DNA of 64,000 nt from Mesorhizobium loti (GTDB taxonomy: Bacteria; Pseudomonadota; Alphaproteobacteria; Rhizobiales; Rhizobiaceae). The DNA is taken from NCBI RefSeq assembly GCF_013170705.1, contig NZ_CP033334.1:4131501-4195500 (forward strand), written 5' to 3'. The position numbers and the translations under genes were made by a program. The notes below the pieces were generated by a model. It was not told the origin of the DNA and made no database searches. It saw only the letters and a program-made list of their open reading frames with translations. This document shows positions 26,985 to 35,731 of the stretch, piece by piece (position 1 is the stretch's first letter; every line of letters starts with the position of its first letter).

Positions 26985-27024
26985 TTGACGTAAACGGAAG
27001 TTTCTGCCGCGATGTTGCTATAAT
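26985..27024 (+). promoter_or_regulatory. Conserved upstream element of second FadL-type gene
   Basis: TTGACGTAAACGGAA (26985-26999) and TTGCTATAATGTAACA (TATAAT at 27019-27024) repeat the arrangement seen before copy 1, 273 bases before the ATG. The leader (26865-27257) also keeps ACATGTACATGTAC (near 27170) and CTCGAATCCGGGGAGGA at the ribosome site, while the sequence between has diverged. Confidence 0.5.
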
Positions 27025-27257
27025 GTAACAGCAGACCGGCCGTCAGGACGCTATTTTTTGCGAAGATGTTGGCTGTTTTTTTGGGTTTTTCGAATTGGCG
27101 CACGCAGATTGGCTGTTTTTATGACGGTGAGGGCCTTAAGCGGCTCGACGGAGAAGGCACCAAGAAAAACATGTACATGTACACCCTCGAAATCGCTGTT
27201 GCACTACCAGCACAAAGCGGTCTTGCTTGGTTGTACTCGAATCCGGGGAGGAGATTC

Positions 27258-28463
27258 ATGTTCGATGTGCGTCTGAAAGCGCTGCTGGGGGCGGGGTGCT
27301 TTTCGCTTGCTTTGATAGGCACGGTGATGGACACGGCGCATGCTGGTGGCCTGGAGCGCGGCGGCTACGACATCGACCTGTTGTTCGATCCGGGCCCCTT
27401 CGCTTCGGACGTCAGTGGAACCTATGTCATGCCGCAGCGCGATCTCAAGAACGCGACGGACACGTCCGGCGGCGGGCTAACGGGCAAGAGTACCGCCCGT
27501 AACGCCGAGGGCTACTGGGTGCCGTATGTCGGCGTCAAGGCAACGGTTGGCCATGGCGTTGACTGCATGCTTGACTATTCGCAGCCATGGGGTGCGAGTT
27601 CAAACCCCGGTATCTGGAACGGCTCCTATTCCAACATCAACACCCAGATCAAAAGCAACAACTATGCCGGCACGTGCTCCTACAAGATGGATGTCGGCAA
27701 GGGGCAGCTTCGCTTCATCGGCGGCGTTTTCTATCAGGAAGTCTACGGCTTCAAGGAGAGCTATGCGAACCCGGCCTTCGGCACCACAATCGGCCGTGTC
27801 GACCTGAGCAGCAGCGGCTGGGGCTGGCGCGTTGGCGTCGCCTACGAAATTCCTGATATCGCGCTGCGCGCCAGCCTCGTCTACAATTCGCAGGTGAAAC
27901 TCGACAACATCGCGGGCACCTTGAATATTGTCGGCGATATATACGGCGCAACGCAGTCGATGCCGGATTCGCTGGAACTGAAATTGCAATCGGGCATCGC
28001 GCCCGGCTGGCTCGCATTCGGTTCAATCAAGTGGGTCAACTGGAGCCTGCTGCAAAGCATCCCGATCTGCCCGCAGGGGGTTCCGGCTTCCGTGTGCGTT
28101 ACGGGTTCGGCGGCGGCCGTGACCTCGCTGGATCTGATGTATCGGGACGGCTGGACGGTCACCGGCGGCATCGGCCACCAATTCAACGAACAGTGGAGCG
28201 GCGCGGCCCAGATTTCATGGGACCGCGGGACCTCGCATGGCTATGGCGACCAGACCGATACCTGGACGATAGGTGGCGGCATCGCCTACACCCCCAAGCC
28301 CAACATCGAGTTGCGCCTGGCCGGCGCGATCGGCGTGCTGACCAGCGGCCACTCGGGTGTTGTGAACGGTGAGAACGGATTTCAAGCCGGTACGGACGTC
28401 AGCTACGACTTCGGGAACGATCTGGTCTCCGCGATTTCGGGCGGCCTCAAGATCAAGTTCTAA
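27258..28463 (+). CDS. OmpP1/FadL/TodX-family outer-membrane transporter (copy 2)
   Basis: 401 residues from the ATG at 27258, after GGGGAGGA. The signal peptide (LKALLGAGCFSLALIGTVMD ... AHA) is almost identical to copy 1. The mature start GGLERGGYDIDLLFDPGPFA is followed by a beta-barrel with the shared blocks ELKLQSGIAPGWLAFGSIKW and RDGWTVTGGIGHQFNEQWSG. It ends in Phe, as usual for barrel assembly. The mature regions have diverged strongly from copy 1, suggesting an old tandem duplication with different substrate preference. A transport role for fatty acids or other hydrophobics is inferred from family. Confidence 0.8.
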   Translation: MFDVRLKALLGAGCFSLALIGTVMDTAHAGGLERGGYDIDLLFDPGPFASDVSGTYVMPQRDLKNATDTSGGGLTGKSTARNAEGYWVPYVGVKATVGHGVDCMLDYSQPWGASSNPGIWNGSYSNINTQIKSNNYAGTCSYKMDVGKGQLRFIGGVFYQEVYGFKESYANPAFGTTIGRVDLSSSGWGWRVGVAYEIPDIALRASLVYNSQVKLDNIAGTLNIVGDIYGATQSMPDSLELKLQSGIAPGWLAFGSIKWVNWSLLQSIPICPQGVPASVCVTGSAAAVTSLDLMYRDGWTVTGGIGHQFNEQWSGAAQISWDRGTSHGYGDQTDTWTIGGGIAYTPKPNIELRLAGAIGVLTSGHSGVVNGENGFQAGTDVSYDFGNDLVSAISGGLKIKF

Positions 28464-28481
28464 GCTTATGAAAATACTGGC

Positions 28482-28509
28482 AAAAGGCCGGGCATTGCCC
28501 GGCCTTCTT
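28482..28509 (+). terminator. Terminator after FadL copy 2
   Basis: AAGGCCGGGC-ATT-GCCCGGCCTT, the same stem as after copy 1, with a weaker T tract. Confidence 0.8.
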
Positions 28510-28754
28510 CGTTTGGGCGGGCATTGTTGGCGATGCCGCTATCCAAGCTGCGTTGCATATAAGCCGCACTGGGACTGCCTCGTGCAATTGTGACGTTTTG
28601 GCAACACTTTCTGAACAACCCCCGCGCTAAAAGTCAGGCCGGGGAAATTGCCTATTTCCCGCCATAAACCCGGCGCACCTCGAACCTGTCTCGGGACACG
28701 TGCCAAGAAGGCCCGGTGACGAGGCAGGCCGCACCGCCCGCGGCAAGGATGAGA

Positions 28755-30479
28755 ATGGACGCCAAGGTCATTTCAAAGGCTAAGCTCCCTAGCCGCTATG
28801 TGACTGTCGGTCCGGCGCGCGCGCCGCACCGGTCCTATCTCTATGCCATGGGGCTTTCCGCCGCCGAGATCGCACAGCCGCTGGTCGGCGTAGCCTCGTG
28901 CTGGAACGAAGCCGCCCCCTGCAACATCTCGCTGATGCGCCAGGCGCAGGTGGTCAAGAAGGGTGTGGCGGCCGCCAACGGCACGCCGCGCGAATTCTGC
29001 ACCATAACTGTCACCGACGGCATCGCCATGGGCCACCAGGGCATGAAGTCTTCGCTGGTGTCGCGCGAGGTCATCGCCGATTCGGTCGAACTCACCATGC
29101 GCGGCCATTGCTATGATGCGCTGGTCGGCCTCGCCGGCTGCGACAAGTCGCTGCCAGGCATGATGATGGCCATGGTGCGGCTCAACGTGCCATCGATCTT
29201 CATCTATGGCGGTTCGATCCTGCCCGGCAGCTATCGCGGCCGCCAGATCACCGTGCAGGATGTGTTCGAGGCTGTCGGCCAGCATTCGGTCGGCACGATC
29301 GGTGATGCCGAACTGCTCGAGATCGAGCAGGCCGCCTGTCCCTCGGCCGGCTCCTGCGGTGCCCAGTTCACCGCCAACACCATGGCTACCGTTGCCGAGG
29401 CGATCGGCCTGGCGCTGCCTTATTCCTGCGGCGCGCCGGCCCCCTACGAGATGCGTGACCGTTTCAATTTCGCCTCCGGCGAAAAGATCATGGAACTGAT
29501 CGCCAAGAACATCCGGCCGCGCGACATCGTCACGCTGAAGGCACTGGAGAATGCGGCGACCGTGGTTTCGGCCACCGGCGGCTCGACCAACGCAGCGCTG
29601 CATCTGCCTGCGATCGCGCATGAGGCGGGCATCAAGTTCGATCTGTTCGACGTGGCGAAAATCTTCGAGAAGACGCCTTATATCGCCGATCTCAAGCCCG
29701 GCGGAAAATATGTCGCCAAGGACATGTTCGAGGCCGGCGGCATTCCGCTGTTGATGAAGACGCTGCTCGATCACGGCTATCTTCATGGCGATTGCCTGAC
29801 GGTCACTGGCCGTACTTTGGCCGAAAATATGGAGCACGTTGCCTGGAATGAACACCAGGATGTGGTCCGCCCGGCCAACAGACCAATTACCCAAACCGGC
29901 GGTGTCGTGGGGTTGAAGGGAAACCTTGCCCCCGAAGGCGCGATCGTGAAGGTCGCGGGCATGGCGGAGTTGAAATTCTCCGGCCCGGCGCGCTGCTTCG
30001 ATTCGGAAGAGGAATGTTTCGAGGCGGTGACGCATCGCAACTACAGGGAAGGCGAGGTTCTCGTCATTCGTTACGAAGGGCCGCGCGGCGGCCCGGGCAT
30101 GCGTGAGATGCTGTCGACGACGGCGGCGCTCTACGGCCAGGGCATGGGTGGCAAGGTGGCGCTGATCACCGACGGCCGCTTCTCGGGCGCGACGCGCGGC
30201 TTCTGCATCGGCCATGTCGGGCCGGAAGCGGCGGTTGGCGGTCCGATCGGTCTTATCCTGGATGGCGACGTGATTTCGATCGATGCCGTGAACGGTACGA
30301 TCGAGGTGGCGCTGACCGACGCCGAACTGGCGGCGCGGGCAAAGACATGGAAGGCGCGCACGACCGACTACCAGTCGGGCGCGATATGGAAATACGCACA
30401 GACGGTCGGGTCTGCCCGGGATGGTGCGGTCACCCATCCGGGCGGTGCGAAAGAAACACACTGTTATGCGGATATCTGA
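28755..30479 (+). CDS. ilvD: Dihydroxy-acid dehydratase
   Basis: 574 residues from the ATG at 28755; earlier in-frame GTG and ATG codons at 28716 and 28749 are possible but the family start is [10 protein letters not shown]. The [Fe-S] ligands and signatures are [21 protein letters not shown] and [17 protein letters not shown]. The enzyme makes the 2-oxo acid precursors of valine, isoleucine and pantothenate. The C-terminal [19 protein letters not shown] is the second family signature. Sequence is closest in style to the IlvD/Edd subgroup that includes sugar-acid dehydratases, so a pentonate/hexonate dehydratase role is not excluded. It overlaps the start of exoR by 14 bases. Confidence 0.85.
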   Translation: MDAKVISKAKLPSRYVTVGPARAPHRSYLYAMGLSAAEIAQPLVGVASCWNEAAPCNISLMRQAQVVKKGVAAANGTPREFCTITVTDGIAMGHQGMKSSLVSREVIADSVELTMRGHCYDALVGLAGCDKSLPGMMMAMVRLNVPSIFIYGGSILPGSYRGRQITVQDVFEAVGQHSVGTIGDAELLEIEQAACPSAGSCGAQFTANTMATVAEAIGLALPYSCGAPAPYEMRDRFNFASGEKIMELIAKNIRPRDIVTLKALENAATVVSATGGSTNAALHLPAIAHEAGIKFDLFDVAKIFEKTPYIADLKPGGKYVAKDMFEAGGIPLLMKTLLDHGYLHGDCLTVTGRTLAENMEHVAWNEHQDVVRPANRPITQTGGVVGLKGNLAPEGAIVKVAGMAELKFSGPARCFDSEEECFEAVTHRNYREGEVLVIRYEGPRGGPGMREMLSTTAALYGQGMGGKVALITDGRFSGATRGFCIGHVGPEAAVGGPIGLILDGDVISIDAVNGTIEVALTDAELAARAKTWKARTTDYQSGAIWKYAQTVGSARDGAVTHPGGAKETHCYADI

Positions 30480-31317
30480 GTTGTTGAAGTCAACACCAGA
30501 GTTGTTGAGGTCATCTGTCCTTCCGGCACTGGTCGCTGTTGCGATCTTTGGGGCCGTGGGCCAGGCTTTGGCCTTCGACGACAAGGTGTTCGACGACAAG
30601 ACCGGCGTGAAGCCGCAGTCCAGTCCCTGGGCGGTGTTCCAGTTCGGCTTCTCCGCCTACAAGAACGGCCACAAGGAACAGGCCGCCGAGGCCTATAAAT
30701 ACGCCGCCGAAAATGGCCAGATCGGCGCCACCTGGAAGCTTGCCCGCATGTATGCCGAGGGCGATGGCGTGGCCCGCGACGACTATGAGGCGTTCAAGTT
30801 CTTCTCGGAAATCGTCGACCAGGATGTCGAGCCCGGTTCTCCGGAAGAAAGCTACGTCTCGGACGCGCTGGTGGCGCTCGGCGACTATCTGCGCAAGGGC
30901 ATTCCCGGCAGTCCGGTCACCGAGAACGAGGTGGCGGCCCAGGAATATTACATGCGCGCCGCCGCCAACTATCGCAACCCGAACGCCCAGTTCGAGATGG
31001 GGCAGATGTTCCTGAAAGGCGAGGGCGGCGTGAAGGCCAGCGTCAAGCAGGCCGGGCGCTGGTTCCAGCTCGCCGCCGAGAAGGGCCATGCCGGCGCGCA
31101 GGCGACGCTCGGCCATCTCCTGTTCCAGAGCGGCAAGATCGTTCGCGGCCTGGCGATGATGACCGCGGCGCTCGAACGCGCGTCGCCGGCCGACCAGCCC
31201 TGGATCCGAGGCATGCAGGAAGAGGCTTTCGCCGCGGCCGGCGAAGCCGACCGGCGCACGGCGATTTCGCTGGCGGATGACATCCTTACCAAGGGCACCA
31301 CCAACGCCGACCAATAG
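30466..31317 (+). CDS. exoR: ExoR-type periplasmic Sel1-repeat regulator
   Basis: 283 residues. A signal sequence ([19 protein letters not shown]) is followed by [43 protein letters not shown], which matches the characteristic start of rhizobial ExoR. Sel1/TPR-like repeats continue through [30 protein letters not shown] and [20 protein letters not shown]. In Sinorhizobium ExoR binds the ExoS sensor in the periplasm and holds the ExoS-ChvI pathway off, controlling succinoglycan, flagella and acid response. The ATG at 30466 lies inside the end of ilvD, so translation may be coupled. Confidence 0.8.
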   Translation: MRISELLKSTPELLRSSVLPALVAVAIFGAVGQALAFDDKVFDDKTGVKPQSSPWAVFQFGFSAYKNGHKEQAAEAYKYAAENGQIGATWKLARMYAEGDGVARDDYEAFKFFSEIVDQDVEPGSPEESYVSDALVALGDYLRKGIPGSPVTENEVAAQEYYMRAAANYRNPNAQFEMGQMFLKGEGGVKASVKQAGRWFQLAAEKGHAGAQATLGHLLFQSGKIVRGLAMMTAALERASPADQPWIRGMQEEAFAAAGEADRRTAISLADDILTKGTTNADQ

Positions 31318-31839
31318 CGGCTGACCGCGTCTTGGCTCGAGGTAGCGACCTTTCGCGCCCTCCGTTCACGTTGGCGAACTCCCTGACATCACAAATGATT
31401 GGAACGCGTGAGGTTCGATCACGTTATGTGACATCGAGTTCTCAATGGTGTCCTCATGGTCATGTTCAGCGATCCGCAACTTCGAGAGGTGGCAGAAGGA
31501 AATGGCATGACGACCGATCAGAAGGTGCTGTTTCTGGTGCAATCCGGACACCTGGGTCCTACTCTTCTTCCCGGTAAGCTGTCGAGCACCGTTGCGGCAC
31601 GCCCACACCCTATTCTCCTGATCCTTGCTTCGATTCTTTCGTCGGTAAGATGGCGATTGCGTTCGATGCGACAAAGGCCGGGTCGCGGCTTTTAAAGCGC
31701 GTCGCCCTGAAGCCGATTCAGGCGACGCGCCTTAAAGTCTTTGTTTTGGTTCATGTCGTCGTCCCAGAACCGCTGCACACTTCTGGGCGACATGCATCAG
31801 GCCCGCGAACGGTAACGATTGCCGCACTCCCAGCAGCGA
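31318..31839. other. Intergenic stretch without a convincing gene
   Basis: 522 bases between exoR and the convergent chrR gene. Several overlapping ORFs on both strands have no family and poor ribosome sites. The right part holds the two-hairpin repeat element at 31691-31794. No clear terminator of exoR was seen. Confidence 0.4.
31691..31794. repeat. Two-hairpin intergenic repeat element, copy A
   Basis: The first hairpin (31691-31737) pairs TTTAAAGCGCGTCGCC with GGCGACGCGCCTTAAA. After TTTGTTTTG, the second hairpin (31752-31794) has CATGTCG...CCCAGAA and TTCTGGGCGACATG around CCGCTGCACAC. The second hairpin recurs at 48889-48930 with about five differences. This looks like a small Mesorhizobium-type palindromic repeat. 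Confidence 0.7.
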
Positions 31840-32460
31840 TCAGAACCTGAGGATTGGCTGTATCAACTGGCCCAAAAAGCTTTGAAGCCTGATGCTTCCT
31901 TGAAGCGCGACTATGCAGACGCAGGGCACGTCACTGCAAATGCGTGGCTTGTGGTCGACGGTTTCGTCCGCCTCGTCGAAGTCGCCAGGACCGTAACGGC
32001 CGAATTGGTGTTCAAAAGCGCCCTCCAGAACACACGTCCATTCGTCACCGGTATGCTTGTGGTGCGGAAGCGTGATTCCGGGTGCCGCCTTCAGCATGAA
32101 GACCTTGATATCGGAATCGCCGGCGACGGAGACGGCGCGTTGCTGCAGACCGGGCCACACCCGGCGCCATGGACCGAGCTTATGACGGTCGAGCAGCTGC
32201 TCGGATGCGATCTCCGCGCCCTGGGCGCTCGTACCGATCGATCCCAGCGCCGCCTGGAGCGCGCCGGGCCTCATCGACACTGGCAATGCCTGCTCAAGGA
32301 GCGCTCCACCGATCGCTTCATATTGATCGACCGCGTGGCCACAGGCGGCGCACAAGGATCGATGGATCGAGACGACCAGGCTACGCGCTTCATCAAGCGT
32401 GCCGGAGGCGAAGGCGGCCAGAGTCTCGTCGCTCGGATGGTGGGTAATGTCGTTCGTCAT
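31840..32460 (-). CDS. chrR: ChrR-family anti-sigma factor (zinc cupin)
   Basis: 206 residues. The N-terminal anti-sigma domain (about 1-85) has HHPSDETLAAFASGTLDEA and the zinc ligands in HRSLCAACG (H-x3-C-x2-C). The C-terminal cupin domain (about 95-200) has the metal motif GITLPHHKHTGDEWTCVLEG. In Rhodobacter, ChrR binds the sigma factor RpoE and releases it in the presence of singlet oxygen or organic peroxide, the cupin domain being needed for peroxide signalling. The ATG overlaps the sigma gene stop by four bases, so the pair is stoichiometrically coupled. Confidence 0.88.
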   Translation of the reverse strand: MTNDITHHPSDETLAAFASGTLDEARSLVVSIHRSLCAACGHAVDQYEAIGGALLEQALPVSMRPGALQAALGSIGTSAQGAEIASEQLLDRHKLGPWRRVWPGLQQRAVSVAGDSDIKVFMLKAAPGITLPHHKHTGDEWTCVLEGAFEHQFGRYGPGDFDEADETVDHKPRICSDVPCVCIVALQGSIRLQSFLGQLIQPILRF

Positions 32461-33008
32461 CTCAGCTCACCAAGCTTCCCTCTCAATCGATGCAGAGCCA
32501 GCCTCATCCGCGACTTTACGGTGCCGAGCGGTATCCCAAGCAGTTTGGCGATCTCGGCATGCGCCAGGCCGTCGAAAAACGACAATCGGACAACGCGCAA
32601 TTGGTCGCTGGGCAGCGTTGCGATCGAGGTCCTGACCAGGTCTTCGCGCTCGGCCGCGAGAAGCTGCCCTTCTGGCTCGTCTGGATCTGCCTCTTCCTGA
32701 ACGGCTTCGTCTTCCAACCATTTGGCGGCTCGAAGGTCACGACGGCCGAGATCGATGCCTACATTGCGCGCGATGGCATAGACCCAGCTCGATGCCGTAG
32801 CGCGTCCGGGGTCGAACTGGCTGGCATTTCGCCAGAGCCTGAGCAGGGTTTCCTGCGCGAGGTCTTCCGCACGGTCGGGGCTTGCGCCGCGTCGGATCAT
32901 CATGGATTTCACGCGTGGCGCGTAGTGCTCGAATAGGCTCACGAAAGCATCCCGATCCTGGGTTGCCGCAACGCGAGTGATTAACCAGGCTGGATCGAAT
33001 TCAACCAT
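32457..33008 (-). CDS. rpoE: ECF sigma factor, RpoE/ECF11-like
   Basis: 183 residues from the ATG at 33008, with AAGGCG just upstream. Sigma region 2 includes AFVSLFEHYAPRVKSMMIRRG and SPDRAEDLAQETLLRLWRN, followed by ASSWVYAIARNVGIDLGRRD. Region 4 includes LPSDQLRVVRLSFFDGLAHA and KLLGIPLGTVKSRMRLALHR. The adjacent overlapping chrR gene identifies the RpoE-ChrR type, which governs the singlet-oxygen response. A TGATCC-N16-CGTAA promoter 64 bases upstream suggests autoregulation. It is divergent from an operon containing a second ECF sigma factor. Confidence 0.88.
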   Translation of the reverse strand: MVEFDPAWLITRVAATQDRDAFVSLFEHYAPRVKSMMIRRGASPDRAEDLAQETLLRLWRNASQFDPGRATASSWVYAIARNVGIDLGRRDLRAAKWLEDEAVQEEADPDEPEGQLLAAEREDLVRTSIATLPSDQLRVVRLSFFDGLAHAEIAKLLGIPLGTVKSRMRLALHRLRGKLGELR

Positions 33009-33071
33009 CGCCTTGCAGTATACGCTCAAACTTGCTCCGGCTGACCAGGCAGCTCTTTGGGTCGTTGGTCT

Positions 33072-33100
33072 TTTTACGAACTGCGCGCGGGTTCGGATCA
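33072..33100 (-). promoter_or_regulatory. ECF-type promoter of rpoE-chrR
   Basis: On the minus strand, TGATCC (33095-33100) is followed after 18 bases by TAAAA (33072-33076), with CG just before it. TGATCC is the -35 known for RpoE-ChrR-type sigma factors. The start codon is 64 bases downstream, a normal leader. Confidence 0.65.
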
Positions 33101-33140
33101 CATTCCCAGGCAAAATGATTTTTGTTCGTTTGATCGGCAG

Positions 33141-33169
33141 TGATCCAATTCGGGTCTTGAGCCGTAACC
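33141..33169 (+). promoter_or_regulatory. Divergent ECF-type promoter of the unknown protein-sigma operon
   Basis: TGATCC (33141-33146), then 18 bases ending CCG, then TAACC (33165-33169). Spacing and the CGTAA -10 core match the promoter on the opposite strand exactly. The first gene starts 52 bases downstream. Confidence 0.6.
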
Positions 33170-33220
33170 AGAACAAACCAATCGCTTCGCAAGCGACCAG
33201 CAGTCAGGAGCCCGCGTGAG

Positions 33221-34054
33221 ATGCCTAAGATCTCGCTGATAATCGGCAGCGCGCCCGACGCGGTCAGGGCCAGGGACTGGGATCGCTCGGCATTCACCGA
33301 CATCGTCGCCATAAACAACGCCTGGGCCGTGCGGCCCGATTGGGACTATCTGATCCACCCAGACGATTTTCCCGAGGGACGGTTGCCGGATAGCCCGAGC
33401 CCGCGGTTTGCATCGATCATAACATCCGCCGAGTTCGTGCCCGCGCAGAACCTGTTCGGTGGATTCGTCTACGCCGGCGGGACAATGGCATTTACCGCGG
33501 GCTACTGGGCGCTGAAGGCGCTGAAGCCCGACATCATAGCCTTTTTAGGCTGCGATATGGTGTATCCCGCGAACGCGCCTACGCACTTCTACGGGGTTGG
33601 CACGGCAGATCCGCTGAGGAACGACGTAACTCTGAGGGATCTGAAGGCGAAGTCGGCAAGGCTGTTCGCCCAAGCCCTGCGTCACGGAACGCTGTGCCTC
33701 AACCTGTCTGAGCTTCCCGTAACGCGTCTTGCCCTACCGCGCGTGACGCTGCCTTTAATCGAGCGGCTTACCTCCGCCCGCATCAAAGCCATCAGGGCGA
33801 AGTTCAGATCGGCGATCGACGATACGTCGATGGAGAACGCCATCAGGCTCGAAAGTGAGCTTGGCTATTTTGTCCAAAATGGGCGGTATTGGGAAAGTAT
33901 CTCGGACTTCGATGGAGTCTCTCTCTCTAAAATCGACGGTCACTGGAGATCTTCTGTAAGGAACATTCCCAACTCGGCATTTCCAAGCGATTTTTGCGGC
34001 GCGCGCGGATCCAAGGTTGTTTCACCTCCGGTCGAGATCGAGCGATTCCCGTGA
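33221..34054 (+). CDS. Unknown protein, possibly glycosyltransferase-like
   Basis: 277 residues, no firm family. The start KISLIIGSAPDAV looks like a nucleotide-binding strand-loop. It is followed by DIVAINNAW, WDYLIHPDDFP, YAGGTMAFTAGYWALKALKP, DIIAFLGCDMVY and THFYG. This layout recalls MAF/DUF115-like or sialyltransferase-like proteins that bind a sugar nucleotide, but no catalytic residue can be assigned. No signal peptide or membrane helix. Its stop overlaps the ATG of the ECF sigma gene (TGATG), so the two are co-translated. A TGATCC-type ECF promoter lies upstream. Confidence 0.6.
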   Translation: MPKISLIIGSAPDAVRARDWDRSAFTDIVAINNAWAVRPDWDYLIHPDDFPEGRLPDSPSPRFASIITSAEFVPAQNLFGGFVYAGGTMAFTAGYWALKALKPDIIAFLGCDMVYPANAPTHFYGVGTADPLRNDVTLRDLKAKSARLFAQALRHGTLCLNLSELPVTRLALPRVTLPLIERLTSARIKAIRAKFRSAIDDTSMENAIRLESELGYFVQNGRYWESISDFDGVSLSKIDGHWRSSVRNIPNSAFPSDFCGARGSKVVSPPVEIERFP

Positions 34055-34593
34055 TGAATCGTGATGACATATCAAGGCTGATCCTGCGGACAAGCATGCA
34101 AGACCGGGCCGCGTTCGATCTTCTCTATCGGCATACGAGCGGGAAGCTATTCGGAATTTGCTTGGGCATACTTGGTCATCGGTGCGAAGCGGAGGAGGCG
34201 CTGCAGGAGGTTTACGTCAAGATCTGGTCCAAAGCAGACCGCTTCGTGATTTCGGAACTCAGTCCCATTTCATGGCTTGCGGCAATCGCTCGCAACCATG
34301 CGATAGATCGGGTCCGGTCGCGCCGGCCAGCTACCGCCGACCTCGCTGCCGCGGACGATGTCGCCGATCCGACCCCTTTGGCCGAAGCTTTGCTAATCGC
34401 AGCCGACGATACGAAGCGCGTGCATCGATGCATCGATGCACTGGGAAGGGAAAAGGCGGAAGCCGTGCGAGGCGCTTACATCGAGGGCCTCTCTTACGCG
34501 CAATTGGCCGAGCGTCATGACGTGCCGATAAACACGATGCGGACTTGGCTTCGTCGCGGGCTGATAAATATCAGAGCCAATTTTGGCAAATAA
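34054..34593 (+). CDS. ECF sigma factor, second in the region
   Basis: 179 residues from the ATG at 34054. Region 2 has FDLLYRHTSGKLFGICLGIL and EAEEALQEVYVKIWSKADRF, then WLAAIARNHAIDRVRSRR. Region 4 has CIDALGREKAEAVRGAYIEG, LSYAQLAERHDVPINTMRTW and LRRGLINIRANF. It resembles SigK/RpoE-type ECF factors, which usually have an anti-sigma gene next door; none is present here. Translation is coupled to the upstream unknown gene. The divergent promoter pair suggests it is transcribed by the neighbouring RpoE, making a two-step cascade. Confidence 0.85.
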   Translation: MNRDDISRLILRTSMQDRAAFDLLYRHTSGKLFGICLGILGHRCEAEEALQEVYVKIWSKADRFVISELSPISWLAAIARNHAIDRVRSRRPATADLAAADDVADPTPLAEALLIAADDTKRVHRCIDALGREKAEAVRGAYIEGLSYAQLAERHDVPINTMRTWLRRGLINIRANFGK

Positions 34594-34739
34594 AATGCCG
34601 CACGGTTGCGCAAGCGGCTGCGCCTGAATTGTGAAATTAGCGATGGCCGATAATGGATAAACCTGCGGTTGAATTTTATGTGGATATCTATCTATGGTTG
34701 AGTGGTTGTCTCGACGCGTGATTTCTCCGGGAGTAGCAA

Positions 34740-34958
34740 ATGACTGACATGCCTACGCTCGCCGCGACGCTTCGAGCCACCAGCGAAACGTTGAAAACCG
34801 TTCGAAACATGGTTGTGCAATCCGGTCATCTTCATGAGATGTTGGACATAGACACGTTGGTCAACGTCGCCCAGGTCGAGGCCGAACGGCGGGCGGTGAT
34901 CATGGAAGTCACCAGCAGCCGACGCCAGATCAGCCCGCGAGACGATAGGGTTCCGTGA
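34740..34958 (+). CDS. Small hypothetical protein
   Basis: 72 residues, ATG at 34740 after GGGAGTAG. Predicted helical (MPTLAATLRATSETLKTVRN, then DIDTLVNVAQVEAERRAVIM), soluble, no recognised domain. It follows the ECF sigma gene by 146 bases on the same strand. The last 29 bases overlap the end of the convergent small gene at 34930. Confidence 0.45.
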   Translation: MTDMPTLAATLRATSETLKTVRNMVVQSGHLHEMLDIDTLVNVAQVEAERRAVIMEVTSSRRQISPRDDRVP

Positions 34959-35157
34959 GGCGCGCCTCCGCCGCAATTCTGAGCGCCGTTTCGCCTGTCA
35001 TGCCGGACTGGAACAAGCGCACCAAATCCGCGGCTAGGTCGAGAGCGGCTTCGGGATCCGGCAAAATCTGGTAACGGTCACACACAGCCTCAAACACGGC
35101 GCAAAGACGGTCGATATCCTCGGGATACAGAATTTGGCTGCTGTCTTGTCCAAACAT
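34930..35157 (-). CDS. Small hypothetical protein
   Basis: 75 residues from the ATG at 35157, preceded by GGAG. Segments LYPEDIDRLCAVFEAVCDRY and ALDLAADLVRLFQSGMTGE followed by ALRIAAEARL suggest a compact helical protein. Similar short proteins occur in Rhizobiales genomes but no function is known to me. It ends inside the 3' end of the convergent gene at 34740. Confidence 0.5.
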   Translation of the reverse strand: MFGQDSSQILYPEDIDRLCAVFEAVCDRYQILPDPEAALDLAADLVRLFQSGMTGETALRIAAEARLTEPYRLAG

Positions 35158-35324
35158 CTCTACGCTCCGGTAAGGGCGAGAGTGCGATGGTCGCTCCCAA
35201 GCAGCGGAGCCCATTTAACTGGCCGCTGACTGGCGCACCTTGTACCGATCCGAGGTCTGCGTCTTTAACATAAGACATAACGATGAAAATAGTCGGCGGC
35301 GAGGTCGATAGCCTGATGAGAAAA

Positions 35325-35624
35325 TCAGTTCTCGGTCGGTTCGGTCGGCACCATGCTTGGCGCGGGCGTCGAGATCGGCGTGACATGCAGATGCGGCGCC
35401 ATCTTGTTTTCGGGGCAGCTGTCGCCGACCTTGGTCCATGACGTGTTGTTGAGCACCATGTCGCAGCGCGCCAGATGGCTCTGGTCGCCAACAGTCAGGC
35501 AGGCGACCTGACCGACCGGATAGGATTTTCCATTGGCGAGACATTCCGGAGCGGCGAAGGCCGGCGGCATGACGACCGTGGCGAATGCCAGGCCGATCGG
35601 ACAAGCAACAAATCGAATAGTCAT
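35325..35624 (-). CDS. Small secreted hypothetical protein
   Basis: 99 residues from the ATG at 35624. A signal peptide (MTIRFVACPIGLAFATVVMP, ending near PAFA) is followed by a small domain with four Cys (PECLANG, VACLTVG, ARCDMV, DSCPEN), probably two disulphides. The tail is Pro/Thr-rich (ISTPAPSMVPTEPTEN). Likely periplasmic; function unknown. It is downstream of xthA in the opposite orientation to none: both are on the minus strand, with xthA upstream by 107 bases. Confidence 0.55.
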   Translation of the reverse strand: MTIRFVACPIGLAFATVVMPPAFAAPECLANGKSYPVGQVACLTVGDQSHLARCDMVLNNTSWTKVGDSCPENKMAPHLHVTPISTPAPSMVPTEPTEN

Positions 35625-35731
35625 GGGAACCCCGGCCGCCATGATGATTTTCGATCATGAGCCTGATTTGTGGCGACACAACGTCGTCGTGGCGAAACAA
35701 AGCCCGGCGATTCGACGGCGGAAGGGGCCGG

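Noticed and set aside
28773..30599. 608-codon minus-strand frame over ilvD
   Set aside because: Antisense shadow of ilvD with unlikely composition and no family.
31366..31674. 102-codon minus-strand ORF between exoR and chrR
   Set aside because: No family, mixed composition and no ribosome site; overlapping plus-strand ORFs are just as likely.
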